Source: Orthonyx spaldingii (Eukaryota > Chordata > Aves > Passeriformes > Orthonychidae). From it: a DNA stretch of 64,000 nucleotides. The position numbers were made by a program, and so were the translations under genes. A model generated the notes under the pieces. The model saw nothing but the letters and a program-made list of their open reading frames with translations. It did no database searches and was not told where the DNA came from. Shown piece by piece: positions 13,941-27,200 of this stretch. Location: NCBI GenBank assembly GCA_013397795.1, contig VZTJ01004015.1:1563115-1627114 (forward strand). The letters run 5' to 3'. Numbering within the stretch: the stretch's first letter is position 1; each line of letters starts with the position of its first letter.

Positions 13941-14582
13941 ATGCTAGGGGTTGTCACAGGGGTGACACAGGTTGACAGAGCTTCTCCAGGCTGGAGGCTC
14001 AGATGTTGTCCTAGACTCACAATGAAGTGTGGAACTGTGGAGATGGCTGTGGTCTTGCAACTCAGTAGGGATTCCCACCTCTACCTTGCTGCCTCCCAGC
14101 ATCTTCCTCATCCTCTTCCTCCTCCCCAGACGTCAGTACAGGACCATCCCCCAGCCCAGCCTGCTGCCTTATCCCTCCCACAGCATTTCACCTATTGGTG
14201 CCCCATGCCTGGTTCAGCTCCTCTGCCTTTCCTGCTCTGGCTCCTTCCACCACTACCAGCATGTGGGACACCAAGGGAAGCAGTGCTAAAGCTTGGGATT
14301 ATATTCAAAATGGCTCTGCATGCATGTAGTGCAACCAGCTCAAGAGATGGGTTGTACAACACCAGCAGGAGAACAGGAGGCACAGTGCAGGCCCTGGGGT
14401 CCCTCTCATGCCTCCTCAAAACTCCTCACGGGGCTCTCCTGCTCCCTTTCAGAGGCCTCGTGTCCTCATGCACCACATATCAACAGCTGCTCAGCCTGGT
14501 GAAAGACCCGGGGACGGAAAACAGAACAGGGGCAATTGGGTTTAGTGCTCTTCTGTTTATGGCATTCTGTTCTAGTTTCTGA
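13941..14582 (+). other. GC-rich segment with a 213-codon open frame, function unknown
   Basis: This stretch is clearly richer in G+C than its surroundings and keeps one plus-strand frame open for 213 codons from an ATG. The conceptual product is rich in Pro, Leu, Ser and Ala. It has no signal peptide, no transmembrane pattern and no motif I recognise. Other frames on both strands are also fairly open, which is expected in GC-rich DNA where stop codons are rare. No promoter, splice sites or poly(A) signal were identified. It may be an unrecognised repeat or a chance frame, and I do not call it a gene. Confidence 0.25.
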
Positions 14583-14765
14583 AAGCTCTGAGTGCCTGAG
14601 CCAGGGGAATTCTTGCAGCCCAAAAGAGCCTTTCCAAGCTTCACATAGAGATGATAGCCTCAATAGAAAAACGGGGAAAACCTAATTACAGAAAAACAGG
14701 GAAAACCAAAACCAAGCTTGGCTGGCATTGGCTTTTTACTGACCCAGTTTGGATTTCTGCACACA

Positions 14766-14885
14766 TTATCCACTAAAGAAAATATCATAAAATCTTTCTG
14801 CACAGAATTTGTATGTCATGTCAGACTGGGCTTTGACCCAAACTATTGACTAAACAAAATACTCACTGCACAGCGTTTGTACGTC
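14766..14885. repeat. Diverged tandem duplication, about 50 bp unit
   Basis: Two similar segments, about 14766-14818 and 14843-14885, share a 'ctaaa(g/c)aaaat' core, then 'ctgcacag' and 'tttgta(t/c)gtca'. The second copy is slightly shorter. Just upstream (14666-14707) the motif 'aaaaac(g/a)gggaaaacc' also occurs twice. No function is apparent. Confidence 0.5.
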
Positions 14886-14899
14886 ACACATCCCTTACT

Positions 14900-17800
14900 C
14901 CAAAACCTTTATGGAACAGATCAAAGCAGTAGAAGGCTACAAGTTCTTAACACAATTAATTTTCAACTGCTCCATTTAATATCTATCTGTTGTATCTGAG
15001 AGGTAAATAGACCTATCTCTTTTACTAAAATTCTCAGTGTTTTGATTTAAATATTTTTTAGTATTTTTCCTTATATGCTTATATTATGCATTATGTTAAT
15101 ACATAATACTTATGTATTAGCAGCAGTAATTATAAGTGTTTGAGACAGTTGAAAGGTCTAAAGAGAAGTAATGGCCAATGTTTTAATAACAAGAACTTCA
15201 AAGGACTAGACAACTACAGACTGATATTAAAATTCTAGAGACATTTTAGATTTAAAATATTGAACTAAATTTTTGGCGCATGTGAAGTTGTATTACTGCA
15301 GAATCCAATGGAACTACTGTGAATTTATTTCATCTGAGGATCAAGATTATAATGACATAGGAAAATAACCATCTATGAATTTAGATTTTGTCATTTTTTG
15401 ACTCTGGTGATGTTTTGAAATTGGGGAAATTTTTTTCAAAAAATTTGAAATTTCAAAATCTTGAAATATATTTGCATACTTTGTTTTTATGTGACAGAAT
15501 ATTGAAACAAAGTAAAAAGACAATATTTAAATGAAGATATGTTTGCATATTTCTGAGGAAATTGTGCAATTTTCCCTATTTAGAAAGCCATGAGTCAAAC
15601 TGACAGTTCTTCTGTTTGGAGTTGTGACTTCAATGACCTGGCCATCCCTATGACATCCTTTTCAGGAGTGACAATTACAGGAAAGCAAATTATTCTCTTC
15701 AGTTTGGTCTTGGAAAGCTAACCACAGAGGAAGCGCCCTCAGGGCTCACAGGCAGGATCATTATTGCCTTTGTGTAATGTATGCAGTTGCACCCTTTACA
15801 CTTCACGTAAGAATCTGTTTTCCATTTCTAAACAAAGAATCTGAGGATTAGCATATCCATTCAGCAATATTACCATTTTCATTTTGAAAAGTCATAAAGT
15901 TGCTATATCTATTCGTTCAGAAAAGAACTTCTAAGGCCACAGGTTTTTTAAATAGAGGAAAAATTTATCAGTGTTACAGGCATATAACCTCACTCAACAA
16001 GCCTTCCTCCTCCCAATATCAGCAGAGTTAAAAAATAAAGATATCTTGACATTTTTAATTTAAATATTTGAACAGCTTTCTCTCTTTGCCACATTAAGTC
16101 ACTAAAATAGCATGGTCCAGCGTGAGCTGCAGGGTCACAGGTTCAGTAGCTGAGGAGTGTTTTGTGCAGTTGCTAAATCCCCTGGTTTTGTTTCCTCTGC
16201 TCTGAGCCCACTGTGCTCATTAGACAGTAGCTGCATGTGACCTGCCATGCTTAACCCCAGTCCACTTAGCATATGTAGTCATATCCACAGCCCTATTTCT
16301 ATTTCACTTTTTAGTACTATCCCTCTTCCTAAGTATATTCCAAGACTAAAGAGTCAGTGAAACTTTGTCATGTCTGTCTCTCCTTATCATGAGACAATGA
16401 AGCATACCAGTTACAGTATAGTATTCACCAGTTACAGTATTGGGTATAACAAGTGCCCTTATAGCAGACTGCATCTTGCAGTAAGTCTATCTAAGCTGCT
16501 TGCAAAACAATTTTGAGAAGTATTTCCACAGTGCTTTTCATAGCAGTAACTACAATCAGTTGACAGCATTAGTAAAGAAATCTTCTAGCAAGTGTTCCTC
16601 ACTGCCTGAAATTAAAAACTTCAGAGTTAAACCAATTTCCCTGCAAAAGGCCCATACTCACAGTGCCACTTCGTCACAAGCAAAGCAAGAGCTGTTTTCC
16701 GTGCAAACTTCCTGAAACTTCTTGCTGTTGTTCTCTTTTCCTCATCTCTGAAGTGATGTAATTTTCACAGTGACGGCAGAAATTGCAAATTGCAAATTCT
16801 AAGACTAAGGAACTAGTTCATTTTAGTTTCAAATGCTTTCATGTTATGTTCTGTCTGCTCCACAGGTAATTCCTATGGATATTCCCCAGAATACCTAAGA
16901 AAGTAATGATAAGAACTTCTCTAAGACAAATGTAACTCTGGGAAAGTTTCAGGAATTTATGAAGATTAGCAATGTTGTGATAGCATTTTTTTTATATCTT
17001 ACCTAAATAAGTTCCTTCTTGGCTGTAGATTATGGTTCAGCTGTTTCATAAAGAACACATGTATTTGAATTTTGACATTGAAAGCTTCAGACCAAACTTT
17101 GGAATTCTTATCACACTCTTTTCTATGTGCCTTACAGGTCTAGCCAAGTTTGTGGATTTGCACACAAAGAATAGCGATCATACCTCACTCCTCATCTGCC
17201 CTGGCTTACATTACAAAGTCAATATTGCAGTACCAAGCAGTGGATTGAACACGTTATTGATTGAGTGCATATGTAGATTAATTAGCGTTCAACCTTAGCC
17301 TAAATTATGAGGCTACTCTCTTTCATCTTGCTGTATAACCATTAAAATTAAGTTGGGCTACTCTGGAGGGCCATTCAGAGCACAGGTGTGTTCTACCTCC
17401 ACTGACTGGAAAGGGGATGAGGTGAAACTGCAAGTCCTAATCTCAGTATTTAAAAGTATAAAGACAAACAATGTGAATATTCTCTTATCCTCATAACAGA
17501 GGTACATTCAGTATTGTTACTCATATCCATCCCGATCCACTCCATTTTAAACACACATTAATTCTTCATTTTTCATTCAAAGTAGCCACCGTATTTCAAC
17601 AGCTGTTAAAGATACCCAGATCAGATTGAAAGGGGTCACAGAGTTTTATATGTTCTCTGCATTGGAGTTACCTTATAAGAAACACTGGCTTTTAACTCCA
17701 GAAATGTTGTTCCGAGTTCAGGTAATGCACAGTAAGCAAGTTTAAAAAAAAAGTTATGACTAAACAATCTAATATACCTCACTTTTTTTAAATCAGTGTT

Positions 17801-20754
17801 AGCAAATCTACTGAGTCAATCATTTCACTATGTCTACATAAAATGGTAAATTGACAATTTACTGGTCATTAAGTCCTACCTTAATATTTTGCAAGGTTTT
17901 AGAGTAGACAGAAAAAATTTTAAAACTCCACCAGAAAAAATAAATAAACAACAGATGTTTAATTAACCCTGCACCACCAAAAGCCCAGTCTTCTGGCATA
18001 AAACAGAGCCTTATTGGAAACAAACTGTAGGATGAAAAAGCCCTAGGATATTCACTAATTCCAGAATGGCAAGCAGACTCTAAGGCTCTCAGACTGCTGC
18101 CAGTCTGGATGAGACATATGTGACACTGTGATGTATGAGAAGAGTTATTTCCAACAGAGAATTATTAGTGGTTTTTTGTGCAAGCCATCACCCACATTAA
18201 TGACAGGAGAGGTGAAGGTTCCACAAGTCTAAAAGGAGCTAGTAGTTTGATCAGGGGATCAGAGATCCCAGCTGACAGAAAAACTTCTGAGAGCTTACCT
18301 TGTTTGAAAGTAACACATGGAAACTCCTAAACTATGATCTCTGTGCCACATCCAGAGAAACAATACAAAGACAAGCTAAAAAAAAGCTATTCAGGTTAAA
18401 ACCAAATTTGAGCACAAGAACCAATGAGTGCAAGATGACTATCAGTACTCTTAGGCTGATTCTCAAAGGAATTAAGTAAGTATTAGAGCAGCCACACTTT
18501 AGAACAGTCGTATAGTGAGCAAAAAAAACCCAAAATGAAAAAACAACCCAAATCCAAACCAAACGTTCCTCAAATAATTAAGCATTTTATGAAAGATGAC
18601 ATGATTTGGCATCTGCAATAGTCTCAAATTCCCACAGCTCTGTGTTCCAACTTTTCTTTGATATACATCCCAGCATATTAACATTATATAACAGCATATT
18701 CATCTAGAGCTTATAGCCATAGCAAATATACTTACTGCTGGCTTTTTGTCAAAGCTTTTAGGAAAAGTATACATAGGATTAAAATGATATTACAAATCAA
18801 GGGACAAGTAGTGTTGTAACAAAATCTCATTTGTTAGACTTCCTTTAAAGTGTTACCATTACTAAACTTCGGTGCCTATAATCACACTTAGGCTATGCTG
18901 GAGAATCGGGAAGATGCTGGAAGACGAAAGGTAATTCATGAGGTACTGCAGACAAAGGCAACATTAGGAATTAAATCAACAGCAGGATTACATTAAATCC
19001 TTTCTTGTTACAATTAGTCTAGTCAAGTTTTGAATTGCTGCCAGGAAGTCTGTTTCAGGACAAGTTCCAATTAACTCCTTTTGACCAGCCATAGTTTTAA
19101 TTCCAGTGTTTCAGCAGTCATCTGATTCATTGGTTTTCTCTAACTCTTTATCTATCTTTATCAGGCTCTCCCAGGTATTCTAAGGAGAGGTAAGATACTT
19201 AGATACTACATTTTTTTACTTGCTGCATGTCTCATCTGAGAGCTATATTAAAAATAAAATCATATTTATTCTCCCTTGTCTGTAAAAGGCTGAGGACCAG
19301 AAAATCTCCATGGTTATTTGGTGTATAAGCAGGTATGACTGCTTATGTTTACATATCACAGTGATGCTAACTAGATAGTATCTACTGTTGTTAATCTGAG
19401 TTACCAATACAATAGACTATGTATAAGAAAACCAATTAAAAGATAGGTTTTAGAAATCACAATATGGCCATATCTCCTGCTCCCACCCCCACCCCAGTGG
19501 AAAAATCATTCTGAGGAAGGGTGCACACACAACCAGCTATAACACTTGCAACATGTACAAGAAAAAAAATAGAGAGAAAACCATACCACTGAATATGGAG
19601 ATCAGTGCCAAAACAAGCAACAAAACACGTAATTCTGAAGAAAGAGAGACAAAGACATGGTGAGAGAGCTGCATGACAAACAAACCACCAGGAAATAAAA
19701 TCTAGAAGGAACCTAAGTTAGCAAACTGCAGCCAGGCATTTTGGGCTAGACTGTACAATTTACATAGAGTCCTGTGTTGAGGGGGTGACTTAGCTGCATT
19801 TTATCAAGCAACCGTCACCACAACATCAGTTGTATCCCCTGTGTTCTGAAACTGGCCCTTATTTCTCATCCTGTTCCCCAAGGTGAGGGAAGCTAGGGTA
19901 CTTGGATTTGCCAATCCCTAGTCTGTCTGAAGTACATTATTATTATTAGCTCACTGGGAAAAAATTGTTCTTGAGTCCCTACACTTTCCTTTGTGACATG
20001 TCCCTGTGCGAGTCATGAAGCAAGGCTGGAGAGGGACTCGCCCTGGGTACCCACCTATACTTATCTCTAAAGTGTCTGTTGCAAGTTTTACTGAAGGGCA
20101 AGGTAGTGCCTCTGAACAGATGCAGCAAACACGTCATTAAGCAGTAAATGCTACCTTGATCACTTTCTTTATTAGTGCCAAGAGCTTTAATCTCTTGAGT
20201 GGAATGTGTGTATTTATCATAACAGTACACACCCAGAAGTGTCTCACTGGAGTTATGAATCCCAATCAGCATTACATTAAGTAAATACAATTTGTCTATA
20301 TTACTAAGATGAAACATTTCCTATTGGTCTATTTGTCTTGTTGCAGTACTGAGACACAATGTCATTATTTTGTCTTACTGCTTTAGTATTTTATCTCAGG
20401 CGATCAGTAATTTCTTGGGCTTCCGTCTACTTTGATCACGAGTCACTTGGCTGTGACTTACTACAAATGTACAATTTCCATTAGAGTGATGAAAATTTTT
20501 GTTTTCAATTTTATCAACATGCCTAAACTGGAACTACAAATGTCACTCAGGAAGCAAATTACCCTAGACAAATTTACATTTATCAGAAGTCATCAAAAGC
20601 CCTATAACTGCAATATTGGTTGAAGCTATTTCCTAACATTGCGAAATTTTTGAAGTTACCATTGAATTTAAGTTTGTGTCATTTTACTCAGTGAAGCAAG
20701 AAAACCTGTACTGACATGAAAGCTAACCTTTTAACTGTAAATTGAGGGTGAGGA
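14900..20754. other. Intergenic, no gene recognised
   Basis: AT-rich sequence with short open frames only (up to 112 codons). A 14-bp direct repeat, 'accagttacagtat', occurs at 16406-16419 and 16427-16440. I recognise no gene, RNA or element here. Confidence 0.55.
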
Positions 20755-20760
20755 GTGCTA
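20755..20760. repeat. Target-site duplication of the solo LTR, left copy
   Basis: The hexamer GTGCTA lies immediately left of the LTR and is repeated exactly at 21290-21295 immediately right of it. A 6-bp duplication is typical of ERVK-like (class II) integrations; 5 bp would suit ERVL. Confidence 0.8.
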
Positions 20761-21289
20761 GTGGATATTATAGGATAGGCATCCTTTATTAAAAAAAGCC
20801 CCCAATCAAAAGAAAAAAGAAAAATGTTAAATGCAGTGCAGATTTGGAGATAAGAAAATTTATCACTGATATGCAGCCATGTTGCTTTGCTGTTTCTTCG
20901 CTGGACTTCTCTGGGACCACCGACCCCACCCTTGGTAGCTCCCTTAGGTCGGGAGCTCCAGTCCAGGGCCGGGTGGTGGCAGCTGTTGGCAGGTATAAAC
21001 AGACAGACCACTTGCCTTTTATATCAGCGTTCTTTAGTTCCCTCACAGAGGGAAAAGGACAGCGCAAAGAACAAACTGCGAGATGGTGAACCTGGCAAAA
21101 TAGCCAAGATTGTCCCTCGCCTGGGCTTCTTATGCCTTCCGTCAGGGGAGGGCAAGACGAGTGACGAGCCAATGGGCAAATGATTGACCAGTGACATCTG
21201 GCCAGTCCTGGGTAAACAGGGGCGGGACATGTACAAAACAGCACTACGTATGGTCAGCCCACCGGGATGAATTCCCGGTGTCTGCCACA
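20761..21289 (-). mobile_element. Solo LTR of an endogenous retrovirus
   Basis: A 529-bp block reads as an LTR on the minus strand. It starts with TGTGGCAGA at 21289 and ends near 20761 in ...ATCCAC, close to the usual CCACA end with the last base changed or lost. It is flanked by the exact hexamer GTGCTA on both sides. On the minus strand it carries a CCAAT/ATTGG element near 21169-21173, a TATAAAAG box at 21016-21023 and an AATAAA poly(A) signal at 20785-20790, which is the expected U3-R order. It is more GC-rich than its flanks and has an inverted ACCGGG/CCCGGT pair near its 5' end. No internal retroviral genes are adjacent, so it is a solo LTR left by recombination between two LTRs. The 151-codon frame on the same strand is not a gene. 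Confidence 0.88.
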
Positions 21290-21295
21290 GTGCTA
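21290..21295. repeat. Target-site duplication of the solo LTR, right copy
   Basis: GTGCTA, identical to 20755-20760, marks the right insertion boundary of the LTR. Confidence 0.8.
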
Positions 21296-24200
21296 CACAG
21301 CCCTACAGTATTGTCACAGCAGTAGGAATGCTGAAAAAGAGCAGTCAGCAACAGCTGGGCCAGATTCCTTTTGCAAATGTGATGCTCCCTTGACAGCTTC
21401 TGCAGTTTGTATGTCATGCCTTAAGATTCCTAGGAAATCTATGAGGTCAAGTGCTTGACAAGGGAAAACATTACGCTCATTTTAACAGAAATCTTGCGTC
21501 CTCTAAAGGCTTGCTATAATTGGAAAAAGGTGTCCCTGCTGTTTTCATATCATATTAGAAACATGTAAGAATTAATTATTTGAGTGGTTTATATTCTGAA
21601 ATGACTTGCACATTTCTCAGTTTAATGGGTTTTTTTGTAACGGGGTCACATTCCTTGGTTAAAATTCCCAGTGATAGTATTAGCTGTGTTCTCTTTTGTA
21701 TTTTTTAGTCTCTTTTTTTGAGGTTCTTCAAAACTCTCTGCTATAGTAATAGCTGAATTAATGGGTTGAGTTTTGCAAGTCATATTACACAAAGATTTTC
21801 AAGCTTTTATAAATTAATAGACTTAGCTGTGTGATTTAAAAGCATAACTTGTCTCAAAATCAAGAATTCTTAGCAAAAGAACTTTTGAAAAATGACTGGT
21901 TTCCCTGTATCCCTTGTACTGTAGGTACAGACCTAGTCAGTCATGAGCTCAGCTTTCAGGTTTTGAAGGCCCTGTGCTAATAACACAGTTAATTGAGCAT
22001 AAATCTGGAAGTCTGGAAAAGAGTGCAAGACCAACAACAGTGAGATAAATACAATTACACGACCCATATCACTGAAAGCATTTTGTTTTTATCATATCAG
22101 AATTCAAGCAAGGGGGTGAAGCTCTTATCTATGTATTCATAGTGCTGCTAATAAGAGAATGACTAACTTGGTCTTGGAACAAGCTTGGAAACATGTGGAT
22201 AATATCAATCACACATGTGGATAAAATCACTTTTGGATATATTCCTGGGAAGTTATGCCTTTGAATTATACAAATTCTTAGGAATTTATTTTTATGTCTG
22301 GAAATACTTATGTAAATGAAGATGTTGTTTGTGGGGAGTTGCCCTTCTTTGTCTTTTAAAAACTGCCTTTATAAGAAAAGAGAACAAGGACCACTAGTTG
22401 TAAACAGAAGTGAAAATAAGAAAGGAATAAAATCATGCTGCAAATAAGTGACCGTCACCAATACAACAGATATAAAAAAATTCCTATGACTTCATGGCCT
22501 GTTTCTATTCCTCTTCATAGAAACACAAAAAATAAAAGTTCAAGCTGAATTAGCTGGATGCACTTTTTTACTGATTTTCACAGGCACTAATAAAATGAGG
22601 CCCATTTCTTCTATGCCTCACTGCTTGTAGAGCCATTTATACATTAAAAAGCAGGTGATGTCACCACAGAATCAAAACTGTAAATTTCATATTCAAAACT
22701 TAGTAATAAGCAATTTGCATATACATTAGTTTCTGAGAGCATGTTGATTACAAGAAGAATGGTAACAGGCATTTAGCATAAATCAGGTCAATTAGGATCC
22801 AGCATTGCATTAAGGCACGACAAAGGGTGTCTTAATGTGCTGAAAAGCTACAATTTCCAAACTTCCCTTTTTGCTGATGTCACATCCTCTTTTTCAGGAA
22901 TCCTTTATCTGTCTCTCATGTACTTTTCACCTGCTGCTGTACATGAGGAAGTATATCAAGCAACACTGTAGCTCCAAAAAGGCACAAAAAGGAAAAGTTT
23001 GCTTGGCCTCAAATAGAGACCAAACGAAAAGCAAAAAAATCAGAGTTTTGAAACAAAACCATATTTCACAGTCCTGGTGCTGATTACTGGTGTTGTCTAG
23101 AGTCTGAGAAGAATTAAGGAAGATAATTTGGTTCTTCAAATACATTAAAATATGTGCTGAAGAATTTCAGAGTATCAATATCAGAACATTTGAAATGGAT
23201 GTTTTGCACAAAGCTCCTCTGTGAAGCCAAAAGAGGTACTTTGCATATCTGAGTGCAATCTATGTTAATATAGGTACCCACTTGGCAAATGGAAAAGAGC
23301 TGACCCTTAGGTCAGGTTCTAGCCCAAAGTAAACGAAGACTCACAATTAAGCCCATATCAAATGAGAAGGAAAGTTCCTTCCTTTTTACTTGTAGCAGTG
23401 CATCCTTACTGGTAGTAGCAAACATGAAAATGCACAGGTAGGTTCATATAGTTTTATGCTATCACAGAGACACACAAGACAACATGGGGCTTAGAAAGTC
23501 TGTAAGATACAGACTGTGCTGTGTGGTCATACCCTGACACCGCACAAGGGTTAGCAGTTGGGAGTGCAGCTGTTTCCTATCTGGAGATGATCATGCTGTA
23601 ATATTTTAACTGGGGATATAAGTAGAAAAGTTTTATTCGCAAATTTAAAGCAGAATTAATGTGATATCCATTGAGCTGGCTGTCAGAAGATAACATTAGC
23701 TGACGATCCCTTGACAAGACCAGAGGTACTGCTCTTGAGAAGGACACTTAATCTATGTATGCATGTTTTAAGCCTGCTAACGAGGCAGATACTATTGCTG
23801 ACACATGCAGGTCTTACACATGTCTAAATCTCACATACTTTGAACCTGATTTTCCCCTCCGTTGTATCATCAAATTAAATCCATAACGCTTAAACTACTA
23901 TACAGACAGTGTAAACAAGATTAGAATATGTGTCCTTTTAACAGAGTTGCACAACCACACAAAGATTACAAATAAATGCAAATCTATTAGAACTAGGTGA
24001 TCTAAAACTTAGTTCCAGGTTCTGCAGGTTCAGACTTGTTATGAACTACATAACACCAAATTATAAATCTAGGTTGTAATTGAAAAAAATCTTCTGACAA
24101 CTTCTCTCAGAATAGAGAGAATTAATCCTTCTTTAGTAATGGAAGGTAGTTTTTGATCTGCCTCAGTAGTACATTCTTTAGCATTCAGCTAGCTGTGTAG

Positions 24201-27200
24201 AAGGAAAATCTCTGAATCTGAAGTAAGACACAAGCAACTGACTTTCATTTGTTGCCTTTCTTCTGGAAGCACTGTTGAAGCAAAATTAGTGAAGAATTGG
24301 ATCACACATCTTCAAATCAAAGACATTGAAAGAAAACAAAGCAAAAAAGGCCATTATACATTGCAGAACACTTCCAAGACTAATGACAAAAATACTTAGA
24401 AACCTGGAATTGGGTCTCTGGGTATGTCCAGCTCAAATGTATTTTTTGCAACTAGAAAATGTCATTAAGAGAAAATGAAGACTCTGGACAGATAAATATT
24501 TTGACTGTGAAGCTGCATTTACTACGGAAATTTTTGTAATACAGTTAAACCTGTGTAATTTTCTTTGTCAAAGGATCTCTGTATAGTTCTCTGCATACTC
24601 CAGCAATATTGCTGTTATAGGTCAATTAACTTATCTGGCACAAGTAAGCTATACAGGAAAAAAAAGGTTAGAAACACATGTAATGAACACATATTTGGCA
24701 TATTTTTTCTTATATTAATTACCCCTGTCTCTGAAAGCAAGTGATTATAAAATATTTCACCTGGGACTGAAGGATAAATAAAATTAAGGACACAAAAATA
24801 ACCTAATGCTAACAATATCTCCATTGCACCTAACAGTCTCTGTTATTTGCCCCTTTGCTACTGACAGAAAGAACTGAGAGAGCTGGTGGAACAAATCTGA
24901 AAGGAGATGGAGAACCCAGCCGGGTGAAGGCAATTAAAACCCACAACTAATAGGGGAATTAGTTGCTGAGCAACAGCTATGGAAACATGTGGAAAACATG
25001 CTGTGTTTGCCAAGTGATGAAGGCAAAATATAGTTATTGTAGACACTAACTAGAGTGTCAGCTTAACTTAAGAGCAGTTTTAACTTAAATTTTCCTTTTT
25101 AAAACTAGAGTTTTTTTTCAGAATTAAATTAGACCAAGTTATGAAAGCAAGTTACAGAAGACAGTGAAGGGGGAGTAGCAAAAGAGACTAGTAAAAGCTG
25201 ATCCCCTGCCTGCCTTTCTCATATGGGAGTCTACACTGCTGATTGCTGGCAAAATAGCCAAAGAGGCAGAACAAAACTTGCCTGTTTCTTTCCTGGCAGC
25301 AAGAAAATATATTTCCCTGCATATTTCTGTTAGTTTCTTTCGACTTTAAATTTCTCCTGTGTCATCAAGGCTTAGTCCAAAAAAGTGTCAGACCCCATTA
25401 TCCCTTTCAAGTAACCTATAAAAGCCTTTGTGAGTCTAGTAATTTTTGTTTCTCAGATTCCTGGTTCAAGTGAATCACTGAGCAATGCATTAGTCAATTC
25501 ATGGGCAAAGCAGGCTGTATTTATATTCAGAAAGTGTTTGAGTTCCAGTTCTTAGTGCTCCCTCCTTTCTTTTCTAGGAAATAGAAGCAACATAATCTTT
25601 ATCGTAAGAAGGCTTAGGAATTAGCACAACCCATGAAAGAGAAAATTCTCCGTGCATGCTGAATTCAAAAACCTTGTTAAGAATCAAAACTCTTATGTTA
25701 TTTTGCACACCACTATGCATGACTTCCCAATTAATTCAGTCGGTCTTTTCAAACAAGTGAAAAAGCATAAACACTGAACTTTGAACAAGTTTGGACAAGA
25801 ATCTATAAAATAGTCAGAAAAATTGAAGCCAGAAGAACAGAAGGATTGGTTACAATCTTTCAGATTCTGGGGACATAGCTTTAGACTCAAGACAAGATAG
25901 CAAAGTCTGGATTTAAGCAGAATTGTGCAGTAAGAATTTAAATACTATATTAAAAGAGTTTGGAAGCTGAAATCCAGCAAATTCTGGCCTCTCACACTGG
26001 AATTTCAGCTCCCCCATTGAATGCCTGTGTCTGCCTGGCAGTACTACATATTTAAAAAGGTAACAGCTCAAGTTCAAATTCCTTCTGAGATTTTAAAATT
26101 CCAACGTGATACAATCTCAGCTCAAGCTTCTGCTGTTTGTCAAGAGGTGACTATGTCAAGCCTGCTTCTCAGAATAAAAGGAGAGAGGGAGGAAAGCATC
26201 CTGTGAAACATTGGAAAAATATAATTCAAGAATTTGTTTGCCTAGCCAGGTTTCATGTTTAATTGAAATACTTTGAAGATCTTATAGCTCCAACAAAGTC
26301 ATTAACAAAATAAAGTAATATTTAAGATTGGAATTGTGTAATCTAGATGATAATGTAGGCTTCTTTTTTCTAAAGTGTCCCAGGAAAATTTATCAGGGCT
26401 GATTATGAAAAAAAAAAAAGCAGGCAGGAAAACAGAAATACTATCAAGGACTGCAATAGCAGGTCCACAGATTTTTTGCTCTTCTTGGGACTGCTAGTTA
26501 ATCAGTACTCTGTTATCTGCCTTCATTGTCTTGTAATATTGCACAATATTGTATTTGATAAAGGAAAAGATCAGCACAGATGCTACAGATTATTCACAAA
26601 GAACACAGAAACTGCATATATCCAGCTAAATATTTCAAAATCTTTCTACATCTTTCAAAAACTAATGTGCTGCTAGCACAGGGAGTTGTTATTGAATTGA
26701 TACCCAATGCACACCCTGACCTTTATCAGCACAAAGGCGTCTTCTATGCAGAAACTATGCAAGTTGTACAGTTAATTTTTCCCCCTGCATCTTGGACTTG
26801 CACTACTAGAAAACGGGAACTACCTCCAACAAGATTAGCTGCTGGACATACAGGTATGTGATTCAGCATGAGGCGCACTGTGCTGTATCTGTATACCTGA
26901 GTGAATGTAAATATGCTTCTGCATTATTTTCAGACTCTACCTTGTTCTATTTACTTCTCCTTTCTTGTGTCCCTTTGCCAAAAGACAAAGTGAAAACAAT
27001 TGCACTGATTAACAGGGGAAGACTCTCCTTGCTTTGCATACTTTTTGAACATCAGCATTATTGGTTTCCTGAGAAGTCAGAAAAGGAGACATACAAGCCT
27101 AGCAGTCCTGTTTGTGTCCTGTACAATATGTTCTGCTAAAAAGAAGAGAATGAATGAAAGGCATAGCAAGGAGGAGCCTGCAAAAAAAGCAGAGAATGGA

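Noticed and set aside
20789..21244. 151-codon minus-strand open frame
   Set aside because: It falls inside the solo LTR, runs across the expected promoter and poly(A) signal, and has no retroviral or host protein motif.
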